DNA of 64,000 bases from Anaerostipes caccae L1-92 (GTDB taxonomy: Bacteria > Bacillota > Clostridia > Lachnospirales > Lachnospiraceae), in the NCBI RefSeq assembly GCF_014467075.1, contig NZ_AP023027.1:3041501-3105500 (forward strand), written 5' to 3'. The position numbers and the translations under genes are program-made. The notes beneath the pieces were generated by a model that was not told the DNA's origin, did not search any database, and worked only from the letters and a program-made list of their open reading frames with translations. Shown here one piece after another: positions 22,849-32,200 of this stretch. The first letter of the stretch is position 1, and every line of letters starts with the position of its first letter.

Positions 22849-23298
22849 TTATTCAAATATCGTTTTGATCTCTTCAACAGAACCTGCATTTAAGAGTTTT
22901 TCAACAACTTCGTCATTTCCCAGTTTTCCTGCTACTTGTGCAAGCAGTTTTAAATGCTGCATAGCATTCTCATTATCAGTTCCAACTGCGAACAAAAAGA
23001 TGACTCTGACTCCTCTTCCATCATTGGTTTCCCACTCAATCTCATTCTGAAGCTTTACGATGGCGATCCCAACTTTCGATACGGACGGACTTTTTCCATG
23101 GGGGATGGCCACATAATTCCCAATCCCTGTACAACCCAGACTTTCTCTTTGCATAACATCTGCAATAAATCCGGCTGCATCATCAACATATCCTGCCTTT
23201 TGCAGCATTTCTGTCATTTTTTCCAGCGCATCTTCCTTATTGACTGCGAAAAGATCGGAACGGATCACTCTGTCGTCTAAAACACTCTTAATATCCAT
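22849..23298 (-). CDS. PTS fructose-type EIIA
   Basis: A 149-residue EIIA of the fructose/mannitol class with the active His67 in NYVAIPHGKS. It accepts phosphate from HPr and hands it to EIIB. It is encoded between aldolase and EIIB, a full permease split into three proteins. AAAGGAAG precedes the start. Confidence 0.9.
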   Translation of the reverse strand: MDIKSVLDDRVIRSDLFAVNKEDALEKMTEMLQKAGYVDDAAGFIADVMQRESLGCTGIGNYVAIPHGKSPSVSKVGIAIVKLQNEIEWETNDGRGVRVIFLFAVGTDNENAMQHLKLLAQVAGKLGNDEVVEKLLNAGSVEEIKTIFE

Positions 23299-23320
23299 GG
23301 CTTCTTCCTTTCAAAAAAGA

Positions 23321-24199
23321 TTATAATTTGTAATATTTCATTTTATCCGCATCATCAAACAAGTCGATTTTTTGATTTACAACCTTCTTCATGGCAGCAA
23401 TACTTTCTACATACAGATCGAAAGGTTCTCTGATGACAGCATCATCCGCCAAAGTTTTTCTTGTCTGCTGATAAAAAGCATCTTTAATATCAGAAGATAT
23501 ATTAATTTTATTTACTCCCCGTTTTACTGCTTCTGCAATTTCTGAATCCGGGTTTGCTGAACCTCCGTGAAGTACCAATGGAATAGAAACTATATTTTTG
23601 ATCTCCGTCAGCAATTTCTGCTCCAAGTGTGGCACAAAATTTTTCGGATAAATGCCATGAGCCGTACCAATTGCAATGGCCAGAGTATCGCATCCTGTTT
23701 CCTCAACAAATTTCTTTGCGTCTTTCGGCTGTGTAAATACGATCTCTTTTGCTCCGATCTCACGGTTTCCTGAATCCTCTTTGATATCCCCGATGGTTCC
23801 AAGCTCAGCTTCTACAGATACGCCTAACGGGTGGGCGACTTTAATCACCTCTTTTGTAATGGAAATATTATCTTCAAATGATTTGCTTGATGCATCAATC
23901 ATAACAGAAGTAAATCCACAGCGGATAGCTCTCTGTACTTGCTCCATCGTCTCCCCGTGATCTAAATGGATACACATAGGAACACGGGATTTGTTAGCCT
24001 TGTCCTTACACATTTCAATAAAGCTGTCGCCCTGAAATTCCAATTCATTCGGATGAATCGCCAGAATAACGGGCGCCTGCTTTTCCTCACAGCATTCAAC
24101 AACTGCGTTCAAAATCTGTCCGGTACCAATATTAAATGCCGGTACAGCGAAATTCTTTTCATTCGCGACTGCCAATAAATCTTTCATGTTCAATAACAT
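23321..24199 (-). CDS. Class II ketose-bisphosphate aldolase
   Basis: A 292-residue zinc aldolase of the Fba/GatY/KbaY family: HLDHGETMEQVQRAI carries the catalytic and zinc-binding residues, VSVEAELGTIG follows, and IGTAHGIYP plus LVLHGGSANP complete the zinc site. It cleaves a ketose bisphosphate to DHAP and an aldehyde. As first gene of the PTS operon it probably handles a diphosphorylated product of the imported sugar, perhaps tagatose- or fructose-like. The exact substrate cannot be read from sequence. Confidence 0.85.
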   Translation of the reverse strand: MLLNMKDLLAVANEKNFAVPAFNIGTGQILNAVVECCEEKQAPVILAIHPNELEFQGDSFIEMCKDKANKSRVPMCIHLDHGETMEQVQRAIRCGFTSVMIDASSKSFEDNISITKEVIKVAHPLGVSVEAELGTIGDIKEDSGNREIGAKEIVFTQPKDAKKFVEETGCDTLAIAIGTAHGIYPKNFVPHLEQKLLTEIKNIVSIPLVLHGGSANPDSEIAEAVKRGVNKINISSDIKDAFYQQTRKTLADDAVIREPFDLYVESIAAMKKVVNQKIDLFDDADKMKYYKL

Positions 24200-24504
24200 A
24201 ATGAAATCTCCTTTTAAATTTAATGGATGTTTTAGCTACTCTTCACAAAGGAATTTTATAGATACATCTTGCCCTTGTTAATTTTGATATTATTATATTA
24301 ACTTTTCTTATGATGTTTGTCAATCATTTCATGAAATATTATTTTGTATTTTTCGTTTTTCTATATACAAATTGCAAAAAATATGCTAATATTCATTTAA
24401 ATTTAGGATTTTATGAAATATTATTTCTTATATAGAAAATATTATTTCTTATACATCCTTTATTTGGTTAATATCACTTTAAATATATTAAGGAGGTAAT
24501 GAGA
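24200..24504. other. Divergent intergenic region of the sugar locus
   Basis: 305 very AT-rich bases between the aldolase operon and the isomerase operon. Besides the operator-like repeats it must hold both promoters; TTGGTT at 24464 with an AT-rich -10 zone downstream is the best rightward candidate. No gene seen. Confidence 0.5.
24334..24453. promoter_or_regulatory. Three palindromic operator-like sites between divergent sugar operons
   Basis: GAAATATTATTTC, a 13-base palindrome, is exact at 24415-24427 and lies with one change each near 24333 and 24436. The last two belong to a 17-base direct repeat AAATATTATTTCTTATA (24416-24432 and 24437-24453) spaced 21 bases, two helix turns. Probably bound by the RpiR regulator at 28350. 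Confidence 0.55.
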
Positions 24505-25701
24505 ATGTCAACAATTAAGAAAGTATTTGAAGCGGGAAAAGGTATTTTACAGCTTACACCAACCTGGGTGCCAAGGGGATTCAACGAACCAGGACACAGG
24601 CTTCGCCTTCATCCCGATGACTATTATGCACTTGGCATGAGCCGGGGAGGAATCTGCGAACGCTGGCTCGGTTCCATAACAAAGGCTCTCAATGGTCCTG
24701 AGACCGGAGAGACAGAAGGCATGAGCTACGTGCTTGCAGATAAAAAAACAGAAGAAAAAATACTTCTCTCAGAGTTTGTAGAGGAGTTGGGTTCTTCTCT
24801 GATCGGGGAAACATTGATGGAAAAGTACGGAACCTGGCCTGTCTTTGCAAAATTGTATGACTATGACAAGCCTCTATTCCACCATCTCCATTTGACAGAA
24901 GAGCGCGCAAATAAAATCGGAATGCACGGAAAGCCGGAAGCCTACTACTTCCCGCCGCAATATAACGCTTCTTATCTGGGAAGATTTCCTCTGACTTATT
25001 TTGGTTTTGATCCGTCCACAACCAAAGAGGATGTTATGGAATGCCTGAAAAATTATGACATAAAAGACACAAGAATCACAGAACTTTCCAGAGCCTACCG
25101 CGTTAAGTTAGGAACAGGATGGTATACTCCGGCCGGTATTATCCATGCCCCGGCCTCTGTGGTAACCTTTGAACCCCAGTGGAACAGTGATGTAAATACT
25201 ATTATGGAAAATGTAACTATGGGTGAAGTAAACCCGCATAATCTTCTGACCGACTGCGCTCCGAAAGAAGAAAAAAATGACCTGGATGCTATTTTTGCTC
25301 AGATCGACTGGGAGGAAAGCACACGCCCTGATTATAAAGAAACCTACTTCCGTTTGCCGAAAATCAAGACAGAATCAAATAAAGCTATTGAAAAGTGGGT
25401 TGCCTATGCAAATGATTTTGTCGCTGCGAAAGAAGTCACCATACTCCCCGGACAAACTTATACTATCACTGATCAGGCTGCATACGGTGCTGTGATCACA
25501 CAGGGCCACGGAACTTTCGGCTGTTTTGAATGCGAGGCTCCGGGGCTGCTCCATTTTGACGATATTTCCGGTGATGAATTTTTTGTTTCTGAAAAAGCCG
25601 CAAAAAAAGGCGTTATGGTTAAAAACACCAGTTCTTATGAATCTCTAGTAATTCTTCAGAACTATGCAAATAACAATCCTGAAGTACCAGCCAGCATCTA
25701 A
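24505..25701 (+). CDS. Cupin sugar isomerase, mannose-6-phosphate isomerase-like
   Basis: A 398-residue cupin protein. HHLHLTEE and the later WYTPAGIIHAPAS give the metal-binding His/Glu set of type I phosphomannose isomerases, though the overall sequence is distant from ManA and the active-site order differs. It probably interconverts an aldose and ketose (or their phosphates). I take the ATG at 24505 because AGGAGGTAATGAGA gives proper spacing; the ATG at 24499 is too close. First gene of the operon isomerase-epimerase-dhaK-dhaL-rpiR. Confidence 0.65.
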   Translation: MSTIKKVFEAGKGILQLTPTWVPRGFNEPGHRLRLHPDDYYALGMSRGGICERWLGSITKALNGPETGETEGMSYVLADKKTEEKILLSEFVEELGSSLIGETLMEKYGTWPVFAKLYDYDKPLFHHLHLTEERANKIGMHGKPEAYYFPPQYNASYLGRFPLTYFGFDPSTTKEDVMECLKNYDIKDTRITELSRAYRVKLGTGWYTPAGIIHAPASVVTFEPQWNSDVNTIMENVTMGEVNPHNLLTDCAPKEEKNDLDAIFAQIDWEESTRPDYKETYFRLPKIKTESNKAIEKWVAYANDFVAAKEVTILPGQTYTITDQAAYGAVITQGHGTFGCFECEAPGLLHFDDISGDEFFVSEKAAKKGVMVKNTSSYESLVILQNYANNNPEVPASI

Positions 25702-25716
25702 CTGAAAGGAGCTCTT

Positions 25717-26574
25717 ATGAAAAATAAATTCGGAGTTGACAGTTTTATTTGGACTGAATCCTTTTCTAAAAAAGATTTATGGATCATCCCCAAGGCAAAA
25801 GAACTGGGATTTGAAGTCATCGACTTTGCGATCTCCAACCCATTCACATTCCCTGTAGAGAAAGTGAAGGCAGAGCTAGAGAGAGTGGGAATCGACTGTG
25901 TCTGCACTACCACGCTGACACCTGAAACCAATCCGATTTCTCCGGATGCCGAGATCCGTGCGGCAGGCGTAAAAGCCATGAAAAAATGTGTGGATATCTG
26001 CAACGAACTGGGTGCACCGATCTTAGGCGGTGTAAATTATGCAGGCTGGGGATATCTGACGAAGAAGCCAAGGACCGAGGAAGAGTGGAACTGGGGCGTA
26101 GAGTGCATGAGGGAAGTTGCCGAGTACGCAAAGCAAACCGGAGATGTTACCATCTGTGTGGAATGTGTCAACAGATTTGAAACCCACTTCTTAAACATTG
26201 CGGAAGATGCAGTGGCCTTCTGTAAGGATGTTGGAACAGGAAATGTCAAGGTTCATCTCGACTGCTTCCATATGATCAGAGAAGAAAAGAGCTTTGCAGG
26301 GGCAGTAAAGACCTGCGGCAAAGAATATCTCGGATACATTCATGTCAATGAAAACGACAGAGGTATTCCTGGAACAGGGCTTGTACCGTTTAAAGAATTT
26401 TTCAATGCATTAGTAGAGATCGGGTATGACGGACCTTTGGTGATCGAATCTTTTGATCCGAGCTTTGAAGAACTGTCCGGCAACTGTGCGATCTGGAGAA
26501 AACTTGCCGATACTGGAGAAGAACTTGCGATTGAAGGGCTGAAAAATCTGAAAGCCATCGCTGCTGAGATATAG
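25717..26574 (+). CDS. Sugar epimerase, D-tagatose/psicose 3-epimerase-like TIM barrel
   Basis: A 285-residue xylose-isomerase-like TIM barrel. The four metal ligands of the ketose 3-epimerase family are visible: Glu in CVECVNRFETHFLN, Asp in HLDCFHM, His in YIHVNENDRGIPG, and Glu in LVIESFDP; the ENDRG-IPG-G motif is that of D-tagatose, D-psicose and L-ribulose 3-epimerases. It should shift the C3 configuration of a free ketose or phosphate. AAAGGAGC precedes the start. Substrate unknown. Confidence 0.75.
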   Translation: MKNKFGVDSFIWTESFSKKDLWIIPKAKELGFEVIDFAISNPFTFPVEKVKAELERVGIDCVCTTTLTPETNPISPDAEIRAAGVKAMKKCVDICNELGAPILGGVNYAGWGYLTKKPRTEEEWNWGVECMREVAEYAKQTGDVTICVECVNRFETHFLNIAEDAVAFCKDVGTGNVKVHLDCFHMIREEKSFAGAVKTCGKEYLGYIHVNENDRGIPGTGLVPFKEFFNALVEIGYDGPLVIESFDPSFEELSGNCAIWRKLADTGEELAIEGLKNLKAIAAEI

Positions 26575-26586
26575 GAGGGAGAACAG

Positions 26587-27642
26587 ATGAATCGAATTGT
26601 AAACAATCCTGATTACGCTGTTGAGGATATGCTGAAAGGATTTGTAAAGACACATAAAGATATTGTGGCACCTACGGAAGATCCTCGTGTCCTGAAATAT
26701 AAGGATGCACCAGTGGAAGGAAAGGTAGGAATCGTCACCGGGGGTGGCTCCGGGCATAAACCTGCATTCATCGGTTATATCGGTAAGAATATGTGTGATG
26801 CAGTAGCCGTGGGAGAAATTTTCTCATCACCGACTGCAAAGGCTTTCTTAGATGCCATGAAAGAGGCTGATTCCGGAAAAGGTGTTGCGTGCCTTTACGG
26901 AAACTATGCAGGCGATAACATGAACGTCAAGATGGCTATGAGAAAAGCAAAGAAGCTTGGAATTGAAGTAAAGACTGTTGTGGCAAATGATGACTGTGCG
27001 TCTGCACCGAAAGATGAACTGGAAAAACGCCGCGGTGTTGCGGGCGAAGTGCTCATGTGGAAAGTCGGGGGAGCGAAGGCTTCTATGGGTGCTGATCTGG
27101 ACGGAGTCATCGCAGCGGCACAGAAAGCGATCGACAACACGAGATCCGTAGGAATCGGAACTGCACCGTGTACCATCCCTGCTGTGGGGCATCCGAACTT
27201 TGAGATCAAGGACGGAACGATGGAAGTTGGAATCGGACACCACGGGGAGCCGGGAATCAATGTACAGCCATTAAAGACTGCAAGTGAGATCGCAGACGAG
27301 ATGCTGGATATTATCCTTCCGGACCTGCCGTTTGCAGAGGGAGACGAAGTGGTAGTGCTTCTGTCAGGCCTGGGGGCAACTCCGGTGATGGAACAGTACA
27401 TCGTCTATGACCGTGTGGAAGAAGTTCTCGCAGAAAAAGGAATCAGTGTTCACAAGGCATATGTGGGTAATTACTTTACTTCCCTTGAGATGATGGGTGT
27501 GACACTTACTGTGATGAAGCTTGACGATGAACTGAAGGAATGCATCGACATGCCCTGCGACTCTGTCGGTTTAAAACAGCTGCAGGGAACTGACATGAGA
27601 ATCCAGAATGAACTGTACAGCTATTCCTGTTGGCGAGGATAA
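26587..27642 (+). CDS. dhaK: DhaK-type kinase subunit
   Basis: A 351-residue protein with GGGSGHKPAFIGY, LYGNYAGDNMN and GIGHHGEPGI; the covalent substrate-binding His is His218. This is the substrate-binding subunit of dihydroxyacetone kinase, which bonds a ketone carbonyl through histidine. In this sugar locus the substrate may be dihydroxyacetone or a larger ketose such as erythrulose. It overlaps nothing and dhaL follows after 23 bases. Confidence 0.85.
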   Translation: MNRIVNNPDYAVEDMLKGFVKTHKDIVAPTEDPRVLKYKDAPVEGKVGIVTGGGSGHKPAFIGYIGKNMCDAVAVGEIFSSPTAKAFLDAMKEADSGKGVACLYGNYAGDNMNVKMAMRKAKKLGIEVKTVVANDDCASAPKDELEKRRGVAGEVLMWKVGGAKASMGADLDGVIAAAQKAIDNTRSVGIGTAPCTIPAVGHPNFEIKDGTMEVGIGHHGEPGINVQPLKTASEIADEMLDIILPDLPFAEGDEVVVLLSGLGATPVMEQYIVYDRVEEVLAEKGISVHKAYVGNYFTSLEMMGVTLTVMKLDDELKECIDMPCDSVGLKQLQGTDMRIQNELYSYSCWRG

Positions 27643-27665
27643 GAATGATAATAAGGAGAAAGATT

Positions 27666-28304
27666 ATGTCAAGTTTTAAAAATGCAGATGCAGGCGTTAT
27701 CGTCGATCATTTAATCAAGACGATCCAGGAACAAAGAGACTATTTAAGCGAGATTGACGGAAAGATTGGTGACGGGGATCACGGCATCAATATGAACAAA
27801 GGGTTTACCATGTGTGGTGATAAACTGAAAGGCCAGACCTATAACATGAGCCAAGGCCTGTGTACTCTTGGAGAGACTCTGCTGGAGGACATTGGAGGTT
27901 CCATGGGGCCGCTATACGGACTTTTATTTGATGAGCTTTCTGCGGCAAGCGAAGATAAAGAGGAGATTGATGCAGAGATATTCGGAGAGATGATCACCGG
28001 AGCCGTGGAAGGAATCCAGGAAATCAGCCCGGCAAAGCCTGGAGACAAGACTCTTCTTGATACTCTGATTCCTGCAAAAGAAGCCTTCATGGCAGAAAAA
28101 GAAGCAGGGAAAGATTTTTCTGAATGTCTGGATGCCATGAGGAATGCCGCTAAAAAAGGATGGGAATCCACCAAAAACATGACAGCTAAAATCGGACGGG
28201 CAAGCCGTCTGGGAGAGCGAAGCCGCGGTGTTCTTGATGCAGGCGCAACCAGCTGCTATTTTATTTTGGATTGTCTTGCGTCTTCTATCCAGTCTATACT
28301 ATAA
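27666..28304 (+). CDS. dhaL: DhaL-type kinase subunit
   Basis: A 212-residue helical-barrel protein with Asp31, Asp36 and Asp38 in DGKIGDGDHG, which hold Mg-nucleotide, and KTLLDTLIPA, GRASRLGERS. It carries the nucleotide for phosphoryl transfer to the substrate on DhaK. There is no dhaM gene in the operon, so either another PTS protein recharges ADP or the pair uses ATP directly. Start at 27666 behind AAGGAGAAAG. Confidence 0.85.
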   Translation: MSSFKNADAGVIVDHLIKTIQEQRDYLSEIDGKIGDGDHGINMNKGFTMCGDKLKGQTYNMSQGLCTLGETLLEDIGGSMGPLYGLLFDELSAASEDKEEIDAEIFGEMITGAVEGIQEISPAKPGDKTLLDTLIPAKEAFMAEKEAGKDFSECLDAMRNAAKKGWESTKNMTAKIGRASRLGERSRGVLDAGATSCYFILDCLASSIQSIL

Positions 28305-28349
28305 TTAGCTTATATGCATGGCAGTCCACCAACAACGAAAGGAGGTTGT

Positions 28350-29210
28350 ATGTCAAGCGAAACCAATGTTTTAGACAGCATCGACAACCTTTATCAACAG
28401 TTATTTTCAAAGGAGAAGCAAATTGCCGACTATATAAAAGACCACCCGGATGAAGTTGTCATGATGAACGTGTCCCAACTTGCCAAAGCCAGCGGCACCA
28501 GCGAGGCAACGGTTGTAAGAACCTGCAAACATCTGGGGTATCAGGGATACTATCAGCTGCGTTTAATTTTATCCAGAGATATTGGCACAAAATCCAATGA
28601 TATTGGCATTGATGCAGATACGGACTTTGTTTCTTATACGTTTGAGCGCAATATTCAAAACTTAAGAAACCTCTCATCCAATCTGTCCAAAGATGTACTG
28701 CTGCAATGTGCTCTTATATTGCTTAAAGCTCCTGCGGTTCATATCATCGCCACAGGAAACACGACACCGATTGCGTTGGATTTAAGTTTTCGGCTTTCCC
28801 GGTTTGGTGTTCAGTCTTTTAGCAGTTCCATTTCCGAGTACTACTTGAACAATGTCAGCCTCGGCAGCAAAGAAGACGTTGTGATCGCAATTTCCGGTTC
28901 CGGAACTTCAAAACAAGTGCTTCAGGCTGCTGATATCGCAAAAGATATCGGAATGACGATCATATCGATTACCTCGGACAGTGACTCACCTTTGGCAAGG
29001 GTCTCTGATCATATTCTGTCCAGCAGCGAAGAACACCCTTTGTTCAATGAGACAAAAGAACCTTTATCACATTTATGTTCTATGGCCATATGTGATACGC
29101 TCCTCTATGCGGTCAAAATATGTTTATTGACGCAGACTCCAAAACCTTCCCCCAATCTCAAAAAGAGAACGGATGAGATGGAAGTTTACTTATCAACAAC
29201 AAAATTGTAG
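28350..29210 (+). CDS. RpiR family sugar regulator
   Basis: A 286-residue regulator: an N-terminal HTH_6 domain (KEKQIADYIKDHPDEV ... TSEATVVRTCKHLG) and a C-terminal SIS domain (HIIATGNTTPIALDLSFRLS) that binds a sugar phosphate. It is the last gene of the operon and probably controls both divergent transcripts through the palindromes at 24333-24453. AAAGGAGG precedes the ATG at 28350. Confidence 0.85.
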   Translation: MSSETNVLDSIDNLYQQLFSKEKQIADYIKDHPDEVVMMNVSQLAKASGTSEATVVRTCKHLGYQGYYQLRLILSRDIGTKSNDIGIDADTDFVSYTFERNIQNLRNLSSNLSKDVLLQCALILLKAPAVHIIATGNTTPIALDLSFRLSRFGVQSFSSSISEYYLNNVSLGSKEDVVIAISGSGTSKQVLQAADIAKDIGMTIISITSDSDSPLARVSDHILSSSEEHPLFNETKEPLSHLCSMAICDTLLYAVKICLLTQTPKPSPNLKKRTDEMEVYLSTTKL

Positions 29211-29218
29211 AATAAAAA

Positions 29219-29257
29219 AAGAAGCCGGGATACTGTTGATCAGTGTCCCGGTTTCTT
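29219..29257. terminator. Bidirectional terminator
   Basis: AAGAAGCCGGGATACTG, loop TTGAT, CAGTGTCCCGGTTTCTT; between rpiR and the convergent nifJ. Confidence 0.85.
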
Positions 29258-29276
29258 CGTCTTTGCTAAAGATATT

Positions 29277-32200
29277 TTATTTATCTGCTAATTCTTTCAA
29301 ACGAGCATATTTTTCTTTTGCATTCTCTTCAGCCTGTTTAAACAATTCTTTTGCTCTCTCAGGGTTCTGACGAGCCAATGCGTTGTAGCGAACTTCTCCC
29401 ATGATGAAGTCGTTGTACTCTGTTGTAGGCTCTTTAGAATCTAAGGAGAATGGATTCTTTCCTTCTTCAGCTAATTCAGGGTTGAAACGGAATAAGTTCC
29501 AGTATCCTGATGTAACTGCTTTCTTCTCTTCAGACTGAGCAATGCTCATACCGCCCTTGATACCATGGTTGATACATGGAGCGTAAGCAATGATCAGTGA
29601 AGGTCCCGGATAAGCTTCTGCCTCTGCGATTGCTTTGACTGTCTGATTGTAATCAGCACCCATAGAAATCTGAGCAACATATACATATCCGTAGCTCATT
29701 GCGATTGCCGCAAGGTCTTTCTTCTTCACAGCTTTACCTGCTGCTGCGAACTGAGCGATCGCTCCTGCCGGCGTAGCTTTGGATGCCTGACCACCGGTGT
29801 TAGAGTAAACTTCTGTATCGAATACAAAGATGTTAACATCCTCGCCGCTTGCAAGAACGTGGTCAACACCACCGAATCCGATGTCGTAAGCCCATCCGTC
29901 ACCGCCGAAGATCCACTGAGATTTCTTAGATAAGTAATCTTTCATCTTAAGGATCTCTTTGCCTTCATCACATCCGCATGCCTCTAACGCTGCAACTAAC
30001 TTCTTGGTAGCCGCTCCGTTTTTCTTGCCGTCTGTGTAAGTGTCTAAATACTCTGCTGCAGCTGCTTTTACATCTGCATTTTCTGCTGTTTCTGCCAGGG
30101 CAGCTACTTTTTCTTTTGTCTGCTCTCTCAGTGTAGTCTGTCCTGTGAACATACCTAAACCGAACTCAGCATTGTCTTCAAACAGAGAGTTTGACCAAGC
30201 CGGTCCCTGTCCTTCTCTGTTCACTGTGTAAGGTGTTGCCGGAGAAGAACCGCCCCAGATAGAAGAACATCCTGTTGCGTTGGCAATGTACATTCTCTCA
30301 CCGAATAACTGAGTGATCAGTTTCGCATATGGTGTCTCTCCACATCCTGCACAAGCTCCGGAGAACTCAAGGAGAGGTTTCTTGAACTGGCTTCCCTTAA
30401 CAGATTCCGGTTTAAACTTGTCAAAGATATCTTCTTTGATCGGTAAAGACTGTCCGTAATTGTAAACTTCCTGCTGATCTTTCATGCTGTCTAAGGATAC
30501 CATAGTAAGGGCTTTTTCGCCTTTCTTTCCTGGGCAGACATTTGCACAGGAACCACATCCTGTACAGTCAAGAACAGTGGTTGTCATAACAAATTTATAA
30601 TCCGGCATTCCGGTCATCGGAAGAGATTTTGTAGCTTCCGGTGCTGCTGCCAGTTCTTCTTCTGTCATCGCTACCGGACGGATGACTGCATGAGGACATA
30701 CATAAGCACAGAAGTTACACTGGATACAGTTGTCCGGATTCCATGTAGGAACGTCTACTGCAACTCCACGTTTTTCGTATGCTGCAGATCCCTGAGGCAT
30801 ATGTCCGTCAGCGTAAGGAACTAAGTCGCTTACCTTTAAGGAGTTACCGATCTGGCCGTTGACAGCATTCTGGATATTGTTAACGTAATCAACAAGATCT
30901 TTTCTGTCCCCGGATACTGGGTGCAGTAAGCTTTCTTCACCGCAGTCAGCCCATTCAGCTGGAACTGGTACTTCTACAACGCTCTTAGCGCCAGCTTCGA
31001 TCGCATCATGGTTCATCTTAACGATATGGTCACCCTTCTTGCTGTATGAAGCGGTAGCTGCGTCCTTCATGTACTGGATTGCGTCTGCTTCCGGAATGAT
31101 TCCTGATAACTTGAAGAATGCAGACTGAAGAACTGTATTGATACGTCCGCCGAGTCCGATTTCTTTACCGATCTTGATACCATCAATCACATAGAATTTG
31201 ATGTTATGTTTTGCCATGTAGGCTTTTACCTGTCCCGGAAGGTGATCTCCGATCTCTTCTACCGGCCAGCTGCAGTTAAGCAGGAATGTACCGCCGTCTT
31301 TTAAGTCCTGAACCATGTTGTATTTTGTCATGTACGGAGCACAGTGACAAGCTACAAAGTCAGCTTTGTTGATCAGGTATGTTGCTTTGATTGGGTCATC
31401 ACCGAAACGTAAGTGGGAAATTGTAACACCGCCTGATTTCTTAGAATCATAATCAAAGTATGCCTGAGCATATTTATCTGTATGATCACCGATGATCTTG
31501 ATAGAGTTCTTGTTGGCACCAACAGTACCGTCTGCTCCAAGTCCCCAGAACTTACAGCTTACTGTACTTTCCGGTGTAGAAGAAACAGCTTCTCCTCTTT
31601 CAAGAGATAAGTTTGTCACATCATCATTGATCGCAACTGTGAATTCTTTCTTGTCTTTGTTGTTGAATACAGAGATGATATCAGCAGGAGTTGTATCTTT
31701 GGAACCTAATCCGTAACGTCCTCCGTTGATTGTCACCTGTTCGAATTTTGTTCCTCTTAATGCAGAAACAACATCTAAGTATAATGGCTCTCCAAGAGAT
31801 CCCGGTTCTTTTGTTCTGTCTAAAACGTTGATTGTCTTAACAGTTTCCGGAATCACTTCCACTAATTTTTCAGCTACGAACGGTCTGTAAAGTCTTACTT
31901 TAACGACACCGACTTTTTCGCCTTTTGCTGTTAAGTAATCGATAGTCTCATCGATGGTCTCACATACAGATCCCATAGCGATGATCACAGATTCAGCGTC
32001 AGCAGCTCCGTAGTAGTTGAATAATTTGTAATCTGTACCGATCTTAGCATTTACCTGGTTCATGTAATCTTCAACGATCGCCGGGAATGCATCGTAGTAT
32101 TTGTTGCATGCTTCTCTTGCCTGGAAGAAAATGTCTGGGTTCTGAGCAGATCCACGAAGAACCGGATGTTCTGGATTCAATGCGTTTGCTCTGAATTTTT

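Noticed and set aside
26587..28304. Standard three-part PTS dihydroxyacetone kinase operon
   Set aside because: No dhaM and no DhaS-like regulator; the flanking genes are sugar enzymes.
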